64,000 nucleotides of DNA, from contig OY987247.1 of the NCBI GenBank assembly GCA_963920765.1, forward strand, positions 1,178,001 to 1,242,000, written 5' to 3'. Position 1 is the stretch's first letter, and each line of letters opens with the position of its first letter. The position numbers and the translations under genes were made by a program. This document shows positions 22,401 through 35,146 of this stretch, one piece after another. Origin of the DNA: Ulota crispa. Taxonomy: Eukaryota > Streptophyta > Bryopsida > Orthotrichales > Orthotrichaceae. Below the pieces are notes generated by a model. It saw only the letters and a program-made list of their open reading frames with translations. It did no database searches and was not told where the DNA came from.

Positions 22401-25400
22401 ATGTGTGTTTTCTTTTATTTATTCTAAAACTGATTCAATTTCATAGACACATATATAATTGGATGGTATAAAAACACAACCTAGCTGTGTAAATTATTAA
22501 AAGGCTTGCAAATACACCTTTAATATAATCAAGTAGTTTTAATGAATAAGTCTGAGCAATAATTTCCAAACAACAAAACAAATTAAGTTATAAGTGGAAA
22601 AACATGGCCATTTAAAAAATGTACTTACCTAGTTACTTGCAGTGACAACAAGTATTGCTAGATTCTTATTTGGAACTTAACATTAACAAAGTGTTTTTTT
22701 TAGTTTTGAAATGATTTTTTGGACATTATTGGACATTTTCCTATCGGGTGATTGCAAAAAACATCTATCAATTTTGTCTCAAATAGCCACAGTATTACAA
22801 TACTAAAGTATTGTATTTTTTCTAAATAAAATAAAATATGGATAATTTATAAAGCACTTAAAATAGCATAATAGTGAAAATTCAAACCTAGAAAAAAAAA
22901 TCTAAAAGTTATGCACAAAAATAGAGCAACAACAAATACCAAGAAAAAGGACACTTTGCTTTTTTCTTTTTAGAAAATAGCTTAAAATTTCAAAAAGACA
23001 AAGTAAAATTTGATCATTTTTCCTAACTTGAAGGTGCTCCTTTTCCATTAAAATTTATATTTGGGAAAAATAAATTGTGTTTTGTGCTCTTGCGCAAAAG
23101 TAGTGTACTTTGAGCACACATAGAAGGTGGGTACTTTATTATTTTTGAAAAATATATAGGAAGATTCTGTAATTTTAGTAAAGGAACTTGTTTTTTAATT
23201 TTGACCTTCAGATTTGCATTTCAGGGTCAAAAATAGTACTCAAAACCTCTAGAACGGCCAAAGTAGACACCTGATTGGGGGCAATTTTAAAATAGCTAAC
23301 TAATTTTAAAAATTCAGAAAATTACCAAATGTGTTTAACTATTACATGTACCTTTCCCTGAAGTGTCAAGTCAAACATACATGGGATGCAAAAATTAGGA
23401 GACAAAAACCACCCCCCAAAGACTGAGGGGATAAAAAAAAGGACAAGTGTTTCTTGCAACTACCTTATCATGATGACCAGTAATCAAGAAGAATTTTAAA
23501 AATCTTAATTAATAATTTGAAGATCATAATAAAAGAACATTTTTAGAAGTTATAAATGAAGAAGAACTTTATCTCTAAACATCTCAAGGAGATAGTAGAT
23601 ACATTGTTGTACAATTGGCAATTGCTACAAAGAAGCTCTCATTTGAGATCTCAAATAGCTCACTTTATTCAAACTTCTTTATTCATCTCAAGTGTAGTAA
23701 AGGTGTAGATTTGCTCCATATTAAAAGAAAAAATATTTTGGTTCATTGGTAATTCCAATTAAGTATTGAAAACTTTTTTGAAAACTTCTTTAGAGACTAA
23801 AAAAATATAATGTTTTGTTTATGTTTATTATTGTTTGTGGTTAGATACTTGTCCAAACATGGATGTTCATAACAACAACATTCAAAGATTGAAAATAGAA
23901 AGATCACATTGGGTGGCTGTAATTTATTTCCAGCATGGATTGTCTCTAAATGCCAACTCTATAGTGGCAAATAGGTTAGAGTATGTTTACTTAGAGACTC
24001 AACAAGTAGTTTGTCATATACTTGAGATACTTGAGCATGTTTTTGGAACTTACATAAACACAATTTATGTTCTATATGTTTGTAAGAGAAAAAAATGTTC
24101 ACCTTTCATTTGATTTCATAAATTAATCTACACAATTATATTGTCCTACTATTTTTGAGTTGTTGTTGCACAACCAAGATAAATCTAATTGCAATTTTTC
24201 CAAAATATATAGGTTTTTCGTGCACTTCAAATCGGGTATTCTTAGTAATATTCTAAACAAAAGAAGCATGCCCAATGGTATATTGTTCTTCACTTGATTC
24301 AGTTCAAATATATTTGTATACAATACAACAACATGCAATAGGCAACACATTGAAAAAATAACAAATTAGAATGTATTCTATGAAGTTAGTCATGTTTTTT
24401 GGATAGCAAGTGTTATTTGGGTATTACACTTTTTGAATGCAATTCTTACATATCCAATATATTCAACATGATTTTACAATTGAATGTCTTAGAAAGAGCT
24501 TTATGATGGCTTCAAACAATTGTACTCAAGAATTAGGAGGCTGATTGTTGAAACTCAATTTGTGATGAATATGACATTTTGCTTCATAAGCTCCAAAAAA
24601 ATATATAAGGTAATTTTTAGCCAACAGTAATTAAAATGCAAGAAAGAAGGATATTTTATTTTGAAGATACAATAAATAAATAAACATTCATATGTATGTA
24701 TGATTGTATGTATGTGTATGCGTGCATATAACTCCATTTAAGTGATGTACATGAAAGAATAATACAATGTTATATTCACTTGGGTTATTTGGACAAGTAT
24801 TAGACACATGACTTCTCAAAGATTTAGGATATTTGAAAGATAGTTTTGTCCAAGTCTCATGTCCAAGAGTTGTACCTTTTTTTTGTCATAATTTCAATCC
24901 AGGACCTTGCTACACATGAGCATTAGCAATATGAAAGCTTTGTTTCCTTAATTTTGTAACAATTTAAGGTCTATTGTATTTTTATGAAGAATCTCAAGTA
25001 CCCTCCTTCCAACACCCAATCCATACACACTTTCTCTTTCAAGGCCTAAGACATCACTATTGGAATTAGCTCTGCTTAGGTGACACAAACATTCGTTTAA
25101 AAGAGATGTAACAGCTATGTTATATAAGTAACTATCTATGCTCATCAAAAAATTGTTTTACTAAAAACCATGTGGTTGTAGTCATGTACTCATAAGATTC
25201 ATTGCTTTTAAAATAAAGTGTTTATTTGGAGTGTATAGGTAAGGTAAATCTCACTAAAAACCAACCATTATAGTTTAAATTTTGTCTCACTTTCATACCA
25301 AATGTGTAAATTATCCCTCCCCCATAATGTTTTGCTTGGCTACTGCACCTTATGATCTTTTCTTTTTAGTTTTTCTTTAATAAAATTAGGTTGATTCATT

Positions 25401-26629
25401 GATTATTGTATGCCATGCAATTTTGGTTGGAAAAAGAAAAAAGAATCCTTTAGGATGCGAACAAAAAGTGACGCCATAAGCTCTGCTTTTGGACATAAAT
25501 TTTTATCGACTTTGGTGAATAGTGAAAGCTACAACCAATATTATAAAATTTCCGTTAATGAAAGAGGAACAGATGAACAACGACACATCAAACTCATGGA
25601 TATGTCAAAAAGGCTGCGAATATGTAACAACGAATGAGAACAAGTCAAAATGGATGAAATGTTGGGAGCAAAAAAGAAAGCAATGTTTTCCTTCTCTAAA
25701 ACACAACAATCTAAATAAAACAGTATGCACGGAGCAGTAAGGAGCTGTCAATACTTCAATAACATAAATAAATAAAAAGGAAAAACAAATAAAAACAAAA
25801 AACACAAGAAAATAATATCCATTGACAACATCGTAAGGTCTTTATGTGAGTCGTCAATGCAGACTTTAAATCATAAGCGTTCATAAGCGTCCAGGTCATT
25901 TTCACCAAAATTAGGGTTTTGGGAGACCTATAACTACTTTGATGTATTGTATTTGAGTCAGTCACATGGTCCATAAAAAGTGACCATTGAAAATAGTGGA
26001 ACACTTACTTAGAAAACGGTTTGCAAATTTTGGGAACAGTTGATCATGGGAAATGGGAGATTATAACATTTGATCAAACAACATGTGATAACAAAATCTC
26101 ATTTTTTGGTAGGTAGTTGCTATTTGATAATTTTTACAAAACTCTATAAGCCCATGATTCATCTCATTTTTTGTGAGTAGCAAGATTAGATTTGAAGGCC
26201 TGTAAATTATTGAAGATTGCACTTCTTTTTATATCAAGTTTTAGGGCTTCAAATTGCTATTGCACGGAAAACAATAACCGGCGGAGTTGGTGAGGGTTGC
26301 CATAATAGGGTCTTGAACATGCTTGAACCCTTGCCAACAAATTTCCCACTACCACAAAGCACACACAAGGAAGTTTGCAAAGGATATTGACCAGTTGCAG
26401 CTTGTAAAACAATGTTGGCCACCACGCTTGTATGGTGTTTCACACAATCAAATCTCTTGCAAGACTTGTACAACATTTGGCTTTCCTTGTCATTACTCCA
26501 TTGACATGGACAACTTGAATGCTTTCATAATTGCAATTCATAGCGAGATAAAAAAAAATAGGCCCATTGCCTCAAACCAGCTTGTGAAATCTTGCGAGGA
26601 CACTTTTGGTCCTATGGGGGGTTCAAAGG
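22401..26629. other. AT-rich intergenic stretch, no supported gene
   Basis: About 4.2 kb with short, unrelated open frames. The two longest, 23835-24113 plus (92 codons) and 26323-26640 plus (105 codons), have less biased amino-acid content than their neighbours, but neither shows a recognisable motif, and I cannot connect them to flanking exons. No paired transposon ends were found. Confidence 0.5.
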
Positions 26630-26848
26630 CTAACCCTTAAGTGTCCCAAGGGCATAATGGATATGTTGCTGTATATTTGACATTTGCTACCAATAAGAGA
26701 TTTTAATTTTGGATCTCAAATAGCCCACTAAAACCGCGTTAATCTATATTCCCACTTCTTTATTGATCTCAAATGTAGTAGAGGTGTGAATCCATCCCAA
26801 ATACAAAAAAAACAATCGCAAAGGACCTTTCGGAAGTTTAAGGGTTAA
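26630..26848. mobile_element. TTAA-type MITE upstream of HOP2
   Basis: The left end is CTAACCCTTAAGTGTCCCAA (the TTAA has decayed to CTAA). The right end, complemented, is TTAACCCTTAAACTTCCGAA. It lies about 390 bp upstream of the first HOP2 ATG, so it could fall within the promoter. Confidence 0.65.
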
Positions 26849-26919
26849 TGCACTAGTCTATTCAACAATATCATCAGTTTTTTCTAAAATTAATCTTAAA
26901 ACACCTAACATAATTAGTA

Positions 26920-26990
26920 AGGGAAAGGAGGAAACGTAAAGAAAAGGATGAAAGGAAAGAAAAGGAAGGAAATAAAAGAAAAGGACTTAA
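26920..26990 (+). promoter_or_regulatory. Homopurine tract upstream of HOP2
   Basis: About 65 bases of almost pure A and G (GAAAGGAAGGAAATAAAAGA and similar), followed by a GC-richer segment that leads to the HOP2 start. Purine tracts near plant transcription starts are common. The role is inferred from position only. Confidence 0.35.
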
Positions 26991-27200
26991 GATAAAGACA
27001 AGAGCCTGCTTCCCTTCCACTTCATCAAAGTCCCGCGGCCTGTCGCTCTCATGGTTTCGGAACTCCCGCCCCCGGTGCTGCAAAGAGTCCCGCCATGCTC
27101 AGCTATGGCTGCTCACTGTAATTGCATTGTATACACATGCCCCCTCCGCTCATTCTCCCCTCGCCTTTTCTTGCTCTTTCGTGTGGAGAGAGCTTGCCAT

Positions 27201-27830
27201 GTACGTGAGGTAGCTGGAACAGGAGGCGGCTCCTATCATGGCTCCGAAGGTGGAAAACGTTGAAGGTGAGTTGAATATCTTGAGCATGATGCATTTGATC
27301 AATTCGATTGGAATTTATTCGTAAGACCTGACTGGAATTTATTCGTAAGAGCTGACAGTGAGCTACGTTCAATTTGTTGAGATCATGGCTCCAAAGGTTG
27401 AAAACGTTGAAGGTAAGTTGAATATCTTGAACATGATGCATTTGATTGAATCGATTGGAATTTATTCGTCAGGAACTGACAGTGGGCTACGTTCAATTTG
27501 GTGAGAATGAGCCGGCATTTAGTATATTGTGAGCCTGTTGAAATTGCAAGAATTCCGGTTTAAATTTGAAACTACGGGACAAAGAACCGACATGATTTCT
27601 TAAAGAAATTTATTATAGTACAATTATAGTACATTATAGTATATTATATTACGTGAGGTAGCTGTAACAGGTGGCTCCTATCATGGCTCCGAAGGTGGAA
27701 AACGTCGAAGGTAAGTTGAATATCTTGAACATGATGCATTTGATTGAATCGATTGGAATTGATTCGTAAGAACTGACAGTGAGCTACGTTCAATTTGGCG
27801 AGAATGTGTTCGGGGGAAACCGGCATTTAG
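27201..27830 (+). repeat. Tandem triplication of the HOP2 first exon
   Basis: The 28-nt first coding exon occurs three times (27238, 27385, 27683), each followed by a canonical donor (GTGAGT, GTAAGT, GTAAGT) and the same intron start (TTGAATATCTTGA). Units 1 and 3 share an upstream block ACGTGAGGTAGCTG. Unit 2 has lost it and begins within the GCTACGTTCAATTTG block that follows the exon in the others. Units 2 and 3 share the longer downstream block CCGGCATTTAGT. Confidence 0.88.
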
Positions 27831-30773
27831 TGTATTGTGAGCCGATTGAAATTACAAGAACACCGGTTAAAATTTGAAACTACGGGACAAAAACCGGCAT
27901 AATTTTTCAAAAAAATAATTATAGTACAAAAACTATAGTACATTTCCGTATGTTACAATATTAACATAGGAAATATATACGAAATGTCCTGTGTATATCC
28001 GCAAAAAGCCGGTTGAAAATGGGAAATGCAGGTGAAGCGAAATCTCTCCCCGAACACTGCCGCGTCAGATCTCGCCTTCTCTGTATGTAGACCTTTTATG
28101 AACATGGAAAAGGCTTGTAAGTTGTTCTGAATAGTTTGAATATTGGCTATGTGCTTCTATTCCGTGGCGGATTGAAGATAACTAGAAGGTTATACCGAGA
28201 GTGATGTTCTTCCGTGGTGTTTGTAGGGACTATCCTGGGCTACATAAATGAGGTAAGGAATCTTTGGTACATTAATTTCATGCATGTCCTCGATTGTATC
28301 CTGGTGTGATTTAGATTACTATATTAAATTTCTAATTATGTATGCCAATTTGAGTCTGTATGAAGCTGCTTGTCGTTCGAATACTATGGATGCTTGCTTA
28401 CCTATACCGAAGAGTGATGTCGCGATCACTGGAACTCTATCTTAATCTTGCTTGATATACATGTCATCGGATTGGTCATGATCTTGGAAAGTTGATCGAG
28501 TATTTAGAATGGCCTAGATGTTGTCCAGCCTGCTGTCTGAAGTTCTTTGTATTAACTGCTTCGGTAATCGCGACGTAGATTGATTGCCAGGGCATGCAAT
28601 AGATTATCGTGGTGGTTGTTATGAGCGAGGCAAGGCTCTGTCAGAATAGGCTTGCTTGCTGGGGATCTGAGATGATTCTTAGGAAAAAAACTGTAGATGA
28701 AAATTGCGTCCGAAAGTGTTCGAAACAGGTAGAGAAGCAGTATAATTATGGTGTTTAAAATCGGATTGTGACAGCAAAACAGGCCCCTCAATGTTCAAAT
28801 GGTGGCGGATGCATTACAAAAGAATGCCATCAAGAAAACGGTGGTGCAGAAGGCGATGGACACGCTAGCAGCGAACGGGAAGATCTCGTTCAAAGATTAT
28901 GGGAAACAGCGGATCTGTATGGCTAACCAGAGCCAATTTGAGATTCCTAATGTTGACGAACTCGATGCAATGAAGAAGGAGAACGAGCGATTAGTTGCGG
29001 ATGTTGCAGCCGTTCGTTCTCATGTGTCCGATCTTGAATCAGGTGGTTAGGTGTTTACACTCTCATCGTCGTTTTTCGGAGTCTTAAGCAATTTGCTTTC
29101 ATTTCTAATTATACACATGCGTGTTTTTCGTTCTGTTAATCTTACACATCATCCTTGGTAGCTTCATATGACGTGACTCTGTAACAACGGCGTGAACCCG
29201 TGTGAGTATTAACAAGTGAATTTTACAACCGGCAGTTAATATCGAACATTTTCCGATTAGAATGGTTGATGTTCTTGCTGTTGAATCTTGCTAGAAAAAT
29301 GCCGATTTTCAAATTTAAGGCATTCAATGGAAAATTATTATTATTTCGGTTTGGTTATAACAGTATGAAGTGCATTCTTGCATAAGTGCCCATCTGTGTA
29401 ATCTCTGAAAACTTATTGCCGGGCCTGGTTTGGATGGTGCAGGAGTTAAGTCGTCGGAATCCAACCTTACCCTTGATGCCATTTGGGAGAAGACGTGGAA
29501 GCTGAGCTCAGAGGTAATCTCGTATTAACGGTGTTCACTCCAACTATTTAGTTCTCCGCTAACCAAGAACATACGTTTGATGCATTCGTAAGCAGCCCTC
29601 ATAATGTTAAAACACATCCTTAATAATGTTCGATAGTTCATTTTTGGCGAAAATTTAGCACCGCCATCCTTCTCAAATAAACGTTCGACTTGTAATAACT
29701 CGATAGCAGAATATGAGACATTGCCTTGATTTTCCGAGTTAGACAGAGCTTCTCATGGAGAGTATATCACAAATCAACCCTTCATTAAAGTTTTGGTTGC
29801 TTCTTATTAAGTACCGTCTTTCTTCTCCTACCAAAGCGTTTGTATTTTCATCTGATGAATTCACTCGTACTGTAGCTCGAAGTCATGGGATCTAAGGTGC
29901 AGGCATTGCGAGAGGGCAGTGTCCTGGTCACTCCTGAAGAGCGTATAGAAGTGCAGGGAGTCTACGATCTCAAATTGGGGTTATGGAGGAGGAGAAAGAA
30001 AATATATCAGGAATTGTGGGGTATGATTACCGAGGCAATCACTGAAAATTTGAAAGATCTTCAGGTGCTTAACCACATTGCTTTCAAAAGTTTAATCATG
30101 TTTTGTTATTGCATCATTATTTGACAAACTTACTGGGTACTTCATACACTCCTCTCTGAGCATACTACTTAAGTTTTTGCGGCAATAATAGATGACTGTC
30201 GTCAGGGTGATAATAGAGGTTATATTGATTGGTTTACATATGCTTCGTACTACTAAAACTTGAATACACATCAGTTTTGAGCTAGAAGTGGGTTGGTTTA
30301 GTGTCCTGTCACAAAAGTTCTGACTTGTGACTGAATTCAGAGAACACTGGCCCAGTAAACCATTTGGATTACACCTTTCATTTCTGAATGATCGTTCGTG
30401 ATGTTGCAACCTAACTACCTAAGAGTGTAAGAATGATGCAATTACATTGGTAAAATGAAATAGTTCAAGCCGTAACACAGCTAGAACCATCTCATTACTT
30501 TACCATGGTCTTTAGTTCTGCATACAACAAGAGACCTGTGTCTCTATAAACGAACACGCACTTGCCAGATGGCCGGAACCGATATTTGGGCTGCATATCA
30601 CATTTATGTTCGCACTGATACGATGACCCTTTTCAGTTTGCACAGGTTTAATGGGAACTGACCTTAGAAGCCGACTGCAGGAGGAGATTGGCATTGAGAC
30701 TGATGAAGATGTTGGCTACGACGTTACGCATTATGGTAACTTGGGAGTCAAGAAGCAATCGAAAGGATTGTAA
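27238..30773 (+). CDS. HOP2: HOP2 (homologous-pairing protein 2), 6 exons
   Basis: HOP2 works with MND1 to stimulate DMC1/RAD51 strand invasion and ensure correct pairing of homologues in meiosis. Exons: first coding exon 27238-27265 (alternatives 27385-27412 and 27683-27710), then 28227-28252, 28775-29042, 29443-29513, 29876-30064 and 30681-30773. Donors, acceptors and phases agree; the protein is 224 aa, as expected for plant HOP2. MAPKVENVEG and TILGYINE lead into QNRPLNVQMVADALQ and the winged-helix DNA-binding segment. VQKAMDTLAANGKISFKDYG and QSQFEIPNVDELDAMKKEN, where the coiled coil begins, come next. Later exons give SNLTLDAIWEK and YDLKLGLWRRRKKIYQELW. The C-terminus carries EEIGIETDEDVGYDV before the stop at 30771-30773. 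The final acceptor at 30680 was chosen because the earlier AG (30648) leads straight to a stop. Which first exon is used is unknown; all three encode the same residues. Confidence 0.95.
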
Positions 30774-32633
30774 ACCGTAAATTTACTTCTGGCACTAGGT
30801 CAGATGTGAACAAAAACCCAAAGGTCTGATAGAATGAATCTCCCTCATTCTTGAACTTGTTGTATAGGCCACCTTTCTCCATTTGCCTACCCCCCACTCC
30901 GCTCCCATCTCTCCCCCGGTAATGCTTCACTGTCGAACTAATTCGAAGTCAATCAATAATTCTTCTATTGCACAGCAGACCTCCAAAATCTACTTTAGAT
31001 TGCAAATGTACAAAATGCGAATCAGTAGTTTTCTTCGTCAGTCAGCAAGCTCTACTGTTAACTCTTATATAAGAATGGGCCTGCTACTTGAGGAAGAAAC
31101 TTGCCGAATATTTACCTTTTATATGCAATTGCCTTCCAGGGTTTGCATCTTGGTTACAGAAGGTGATGGAGGAAAGCTTGTTAGTATGAGAAGTTTTCAT
31201 GTCTATGACACTTAATTACCAAAGTTGATGTTTGCTGTCAAACATGAGACTCCAGAGTTATGACATTAAATTGGATGCTTCTAAGTTCAAGCAATGTTAT
31301 GGCCAGAACTGTCAATTTCTATAAACACTCGCTTGAGACATGCAGATCAGCGTTTCTTTTTGGGATGTTCGTCTTTCACTGAAGTGGCTTCAAAAACTTG
31401 GTTGAGGTGAGGTAAAAATTGCTGAATTTTACAAAATATTCGTGTTATTTGGTAGATACAATTCAAGTTCTGGTGATTTAGAATAAAATTTGGCAAAATG
31501 AATGCATTTTCCTCAAATTTGCTAAAGGTTTGAGAATATAAGCTTAGATATTAAATAAATTCAATCCATAATAAATCGCCGTGTGCAATGATTTTCCATA
31601 AAAGCTGTACTACATTAAATTATAATAATCCGTATTGTCATATACTAAAACACTAGATGACTACATCATGTAGCATTGTGTTGTTATCACGTTTTCACCT
31701 CTTACATACTACACAAATTGTTTCAATTAGTGCAAGATTCTTTCATACTAATTTGGGTGAATATTGATTATTTAGTATAATAATGTGACATGTCTTTAGA
31801 TTATGTTTTTCAAAGAGAGTTTGGGCACAATCTTTTGCCACACTTTGTTGCCTCTCAAGTAGCAACTTGGTGGCCAAGCTTCCATAATGCAACATCCTTC
31901 ACTCATTTTCTAATTGAGCTACTTGTTAACAAAAACTCCTTGAACTTTTGACCACTTGAGTCACGCTATTTGAGGTAGTATACCAATACATTAACTTATT
32001 GTCTCTTGGATTAACCTAAATTAATGTGAACCTTTGTTAGTATGCCTTGCAAAATCACTTACTTCTTGATTTAGTGCAAGTCAAAATTTTAATGCTTGGC
32101 TAAGTGACTGAAAGAACTTGTGTAGTAGAAATCCAACCACCAATTAACCAATTATCAACACACGCTAGATTGATTGCTAATGATGGTGTTTTATTCAAGG
32201 TGGTTTTATAAATCTCTACCACTTGTTCAATACATTTTTAAGATTTAAAAAAACCTTTGCTAGAACTTCATCATCACACTTCATCATCACCAAAAAAAAA
32301 TTGGTGTTAAATTTAAAACTTTGATCACTTGTTTTCTCTTTTAGCACTACTTGCAATGTCAGCATTCAAAAAATGAAAAGGCTCATAATTGTTTTAAAGA
32401 AACTCATAAAGACATCGTTTGCTGAAGTCTAGTGCAAAGTGTAAAATAATAATAATAAATGATGGAGTAGCAAACTCCGTCAAAATTTTGCTCATTTTGA
32501 AAGGCAAAGAAATTTGTGTACCAACATTTCATTCTCTAAATGATGCACAAAATGAGCCTGGTCTCTTGAGGTCTCCAAACAATGCATTTTTCATCCATAA
32601 AAAATACAATTTGTTCAAGTACTATTTGAACAA
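30774..32633. other. HOP2 3' flank and AT-rich intergenic DNA
   Basis: Downstream of the HOP2 stop the sequence becomes steadily more AT-rich. Short frames, including a 110-codon one at 30883-31215, show no recognisable protein. The HOP2 3' untranslated region must lie in the first few hundred bases, but I cannot place its end. Confidence 0.5.
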
Positions 32634-32641
32634 TAAATGAA

Positions 32642-33019
32642 GGGAACTGCTAATACAACACCCTAAACTGCTAACAGGACACCCCTTGTGAACATGAAAT
32701 GTGATAATTTAGTGCTATTTTTTATTTATTCAAGTGGTTCATCGTTCAATCAATCACGGCATTACCACCTCCTTGAAAAATAACAAGACAAATACAAGTT
32801 TTTGTTGAAATATTATTGCACCAATACTATTTTTTGATGTATTTTTGCTTTAAGTAACTCAAAAATCTTATATTTTTAGTTTCAAATTTAAACACATCTT
32901 TTTTTTTAAAGGTGAAACAAATCTTTTGATCCAAATAAATAAATCAGCATTAAAAATCACATTTCATGTTCACAAGGGGTGCCCCATTAGCAATTTAGGG
33001 TGTCATGTTAGCGATTCCC
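32642..33019. mobile_element. hAT-like MITE with exact 8-bp target duplication
   Basis: The flanks carry an exact 8-bp duplication, TAAATGAA, at 32634-32641 and 33020-33027. The terminal inverted repeat is about 60 bp, with a few differences: it starts GGGAACTGCTAATACAACAC on the left and GGGAATCGCTAACATGACAC as the complement of the right, and reaches a shared CTTGTGAACATGAAATGTGA. Non-coding interior. Confidence 0.85.
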
Positions 33020-33226
33020 TAAATGAATTGTGCATATTTCTAGAACCGATTTCTTCTAAGCATTTTATAAGTTAAAAAAAATTCTGTAATTTTTCAAAAG
33101 AAAAAAGCAAAAAAGGTTAAGTTAAGTAAACTTGTTGAAATCCCAATTCCCTCCTATTGGATTCACCATTCAAATAACATGTTACTTTTTATTAAACAAT
33201 TAATTTTAAACAAAATCCAACAACAA

Positions 33227-33313
33227 CCTCAAACCAATGAATTGGTCCTCAAACCAATGAATTGGTCCTCAAACCAATGAATTGGTCCTCAAACCAATGA
33301 ATTGGTCCTCAAC
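33227..33313. repeat. Four perfect 20-bp tandem repeats
   Basis: The unit CCTCAAACCAATGAATTGGT is repeated four times without change (33227-33306), followed by a partial fifth. Each unit contains a near-palindrome, ACCAAT...ATTGGT. Confidence 0.95.
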
Positions 33314-34081
33314 TTCTAGTGAACCATATTCCAAAAATTGAGCTTGTGCCCGTTAGTATCTTTGGAGCATAAAAATAGTTTTGCAGGTTTTGGCTTTGTT
33401 CTTGCAATAGTATCCTTAACTTAATTTCAAATTTTCAGCCGGTAAAAAAGCAAAGATTGGGACATTCTAGGGTTCTATACAACCACAACTTATACTATAA
33501 TGTAGCATCATAGTACTTACATTGTTGCACTTCCTCCTAAACAATATTTGAGGAGTTTTTAACCTTTAAACGTCCCAAACGCTCTTTGTGGTTGTATGTT
33601 CATTGTTTACTAATCTGGCAAATTGCTCTATTCAGCAGTTCGATTGCGAGGGTATTTTCAAAAAATACGGTCCTGTAACTTAGCTCCCAAAGGTTGTTCA
33701 AGGGCTAAAGCTCTCCTAGTAGTATTTTCCCTTTTACATATCATCACTTTGAAAACCTTCTGGTATTTCTATTCCGAGAGTAATCTTACACCAAGTACTT
33801 CCTTTCAAACTAAAATTATTACCAATGCGAATCCTCAAATGCCATGTGAAATTGTTGCTACAGAGCTAAAAAATAATGAAATTTTGTTACACCTACAACA
33901 TGAAACAATCATGGCATAGCTCTTTACCATGTGAAGGACAAGAATCATCTTCCAACTTTGTAAGCCTGAATTGAGATTGATGGTGAAACTTTCCACTAAT
34001 TTATACAAAAATTAAGAAGAATTAGAGTACCTAAATATAGCTTATACTGGTCGACAAATACAACAGCACCCCATTTGTATA

Positions 34082-34397
34082 AGGTAGGAGCACCCACAAG
34101 CGTGAGTTTGAGGGTTTTGAGCATGTTGAGTATTAATAGACAGCTAGCAAATTATAAGAGCTTATTAGGAACAAAAAAATAATGAGTTTGTACTCTTGAA
34201 TACATTATTTGGATATTGTAAGAATAAGTAATGAATTTTTAAAGAACAAACTGCCATTGCATTCATAACTAACATTAAGGTTTCTGATATTCACATGTTG
34301 TACATCCTTGTAATTATATCTATTCATTTCCATAGATTTTTCAAGATTTCAAAAGTGACGGTTATGGGGACACTAACGCTTATGGGTGATCCTACCT
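34082..34397. mobile_element. AGGTAGG-ended MITE, copy 1 (TA-flanked)
   Basis: The left end AGGTAGGAGCACCCACAAGC and the right complement AGGTAGGATCACCCATAAGC are flanked by TA at 34080-34081 and 34398-34399. The interior matches copy 2 at 36062-36377 in the opposite orientation. TA duplication suggests a Tc1/mariner relative. Confidence 0.78.
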
Positions 34398-34814
34398 TAG
34401 GCTCAAAGTCCTTGATTGGTCCTTCCATAGCCACTTGCGTGACGCTTTCCAATTTGATTGTTGGCAAGCAACTTTGGTAATTTTGCTTGACGCAATTTTG
34501 CACAAAAAATGATAGTAAAAGCTAAAAATAGAAAAAAGTACAATCCAAACAATCTGATAGAAACTTTTCATGAATAAATCATTTATCTAAAAAATCTTAT
34601 ATTTTGATGCTAAACAGATAGATCTACCCACCCATATCTACTTAAATTAATTCTATACCAACCTTCAATCTACTAAAATCCTAACTTGCAAAAAAGTCCA
34701 TTCTAATTGGATATTCAAAGCAACGTCCAAGGAGATTTTGAGTTTTGTTGGTGAAAGTTTGGCAATTCTCATTTTCAAACAGTTTTTTGAGTGCATGCAC
34801 CCATGTATTGCCTA

Positions 34815-35146
34815 TACTAAATATTGCATTTAGGTTGCCTCACACTAATCTATTGGCATTTTACACTACATAAATACTTACATTTGTTACAATAATTTTC
34901 ATTAATGATTATTGCAACAAAAAAATTTAAATACCTTGTAACTACAATAAAGCTGTAGAAAAATAAATTAGTATTGTTGAGGCCTTGCAACAATAATGAA
35001 GCTATAGAAAAACAAATTAGTACCATCCAAGTTGTAAATCATGTGAAATTCAGGTATTTAGAGAGTTGCATGTGCTTCCAAGTGGCCAAGTGATGAATCA
35101 TGAGATAACTTTCTAAGATAAAGCAGCCCAAATGCAACATTTAGTA
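34815..35146. mobile_element. GCATTTAGGTTGC-type MITE, copy 1
   Basis: The left end TACTAAATATTGCATTTAGG pairs with the right end, complement TACTAAATGTTGCATTTGGG. Related copies lie at 51352-51610, 55764-56054 and 57956-58236. The interior is rich in CAACAATAATGAAGC-type sequence without coding signal. Confidence 0.65.

Noticed and set aside
22120..22446. 108-codon Tyr/Ile-rich frame
   Set aside because: It runs through the TA microsatellite, so the translation reflects the repeat.
33227..33313. Regular 20-bp repeats that could suggest a CRISPR-like array
   Set aside because: The repeats are directly adjacent with no spacers and this is plant nuclear DNA; it is a simple tandem repeat.
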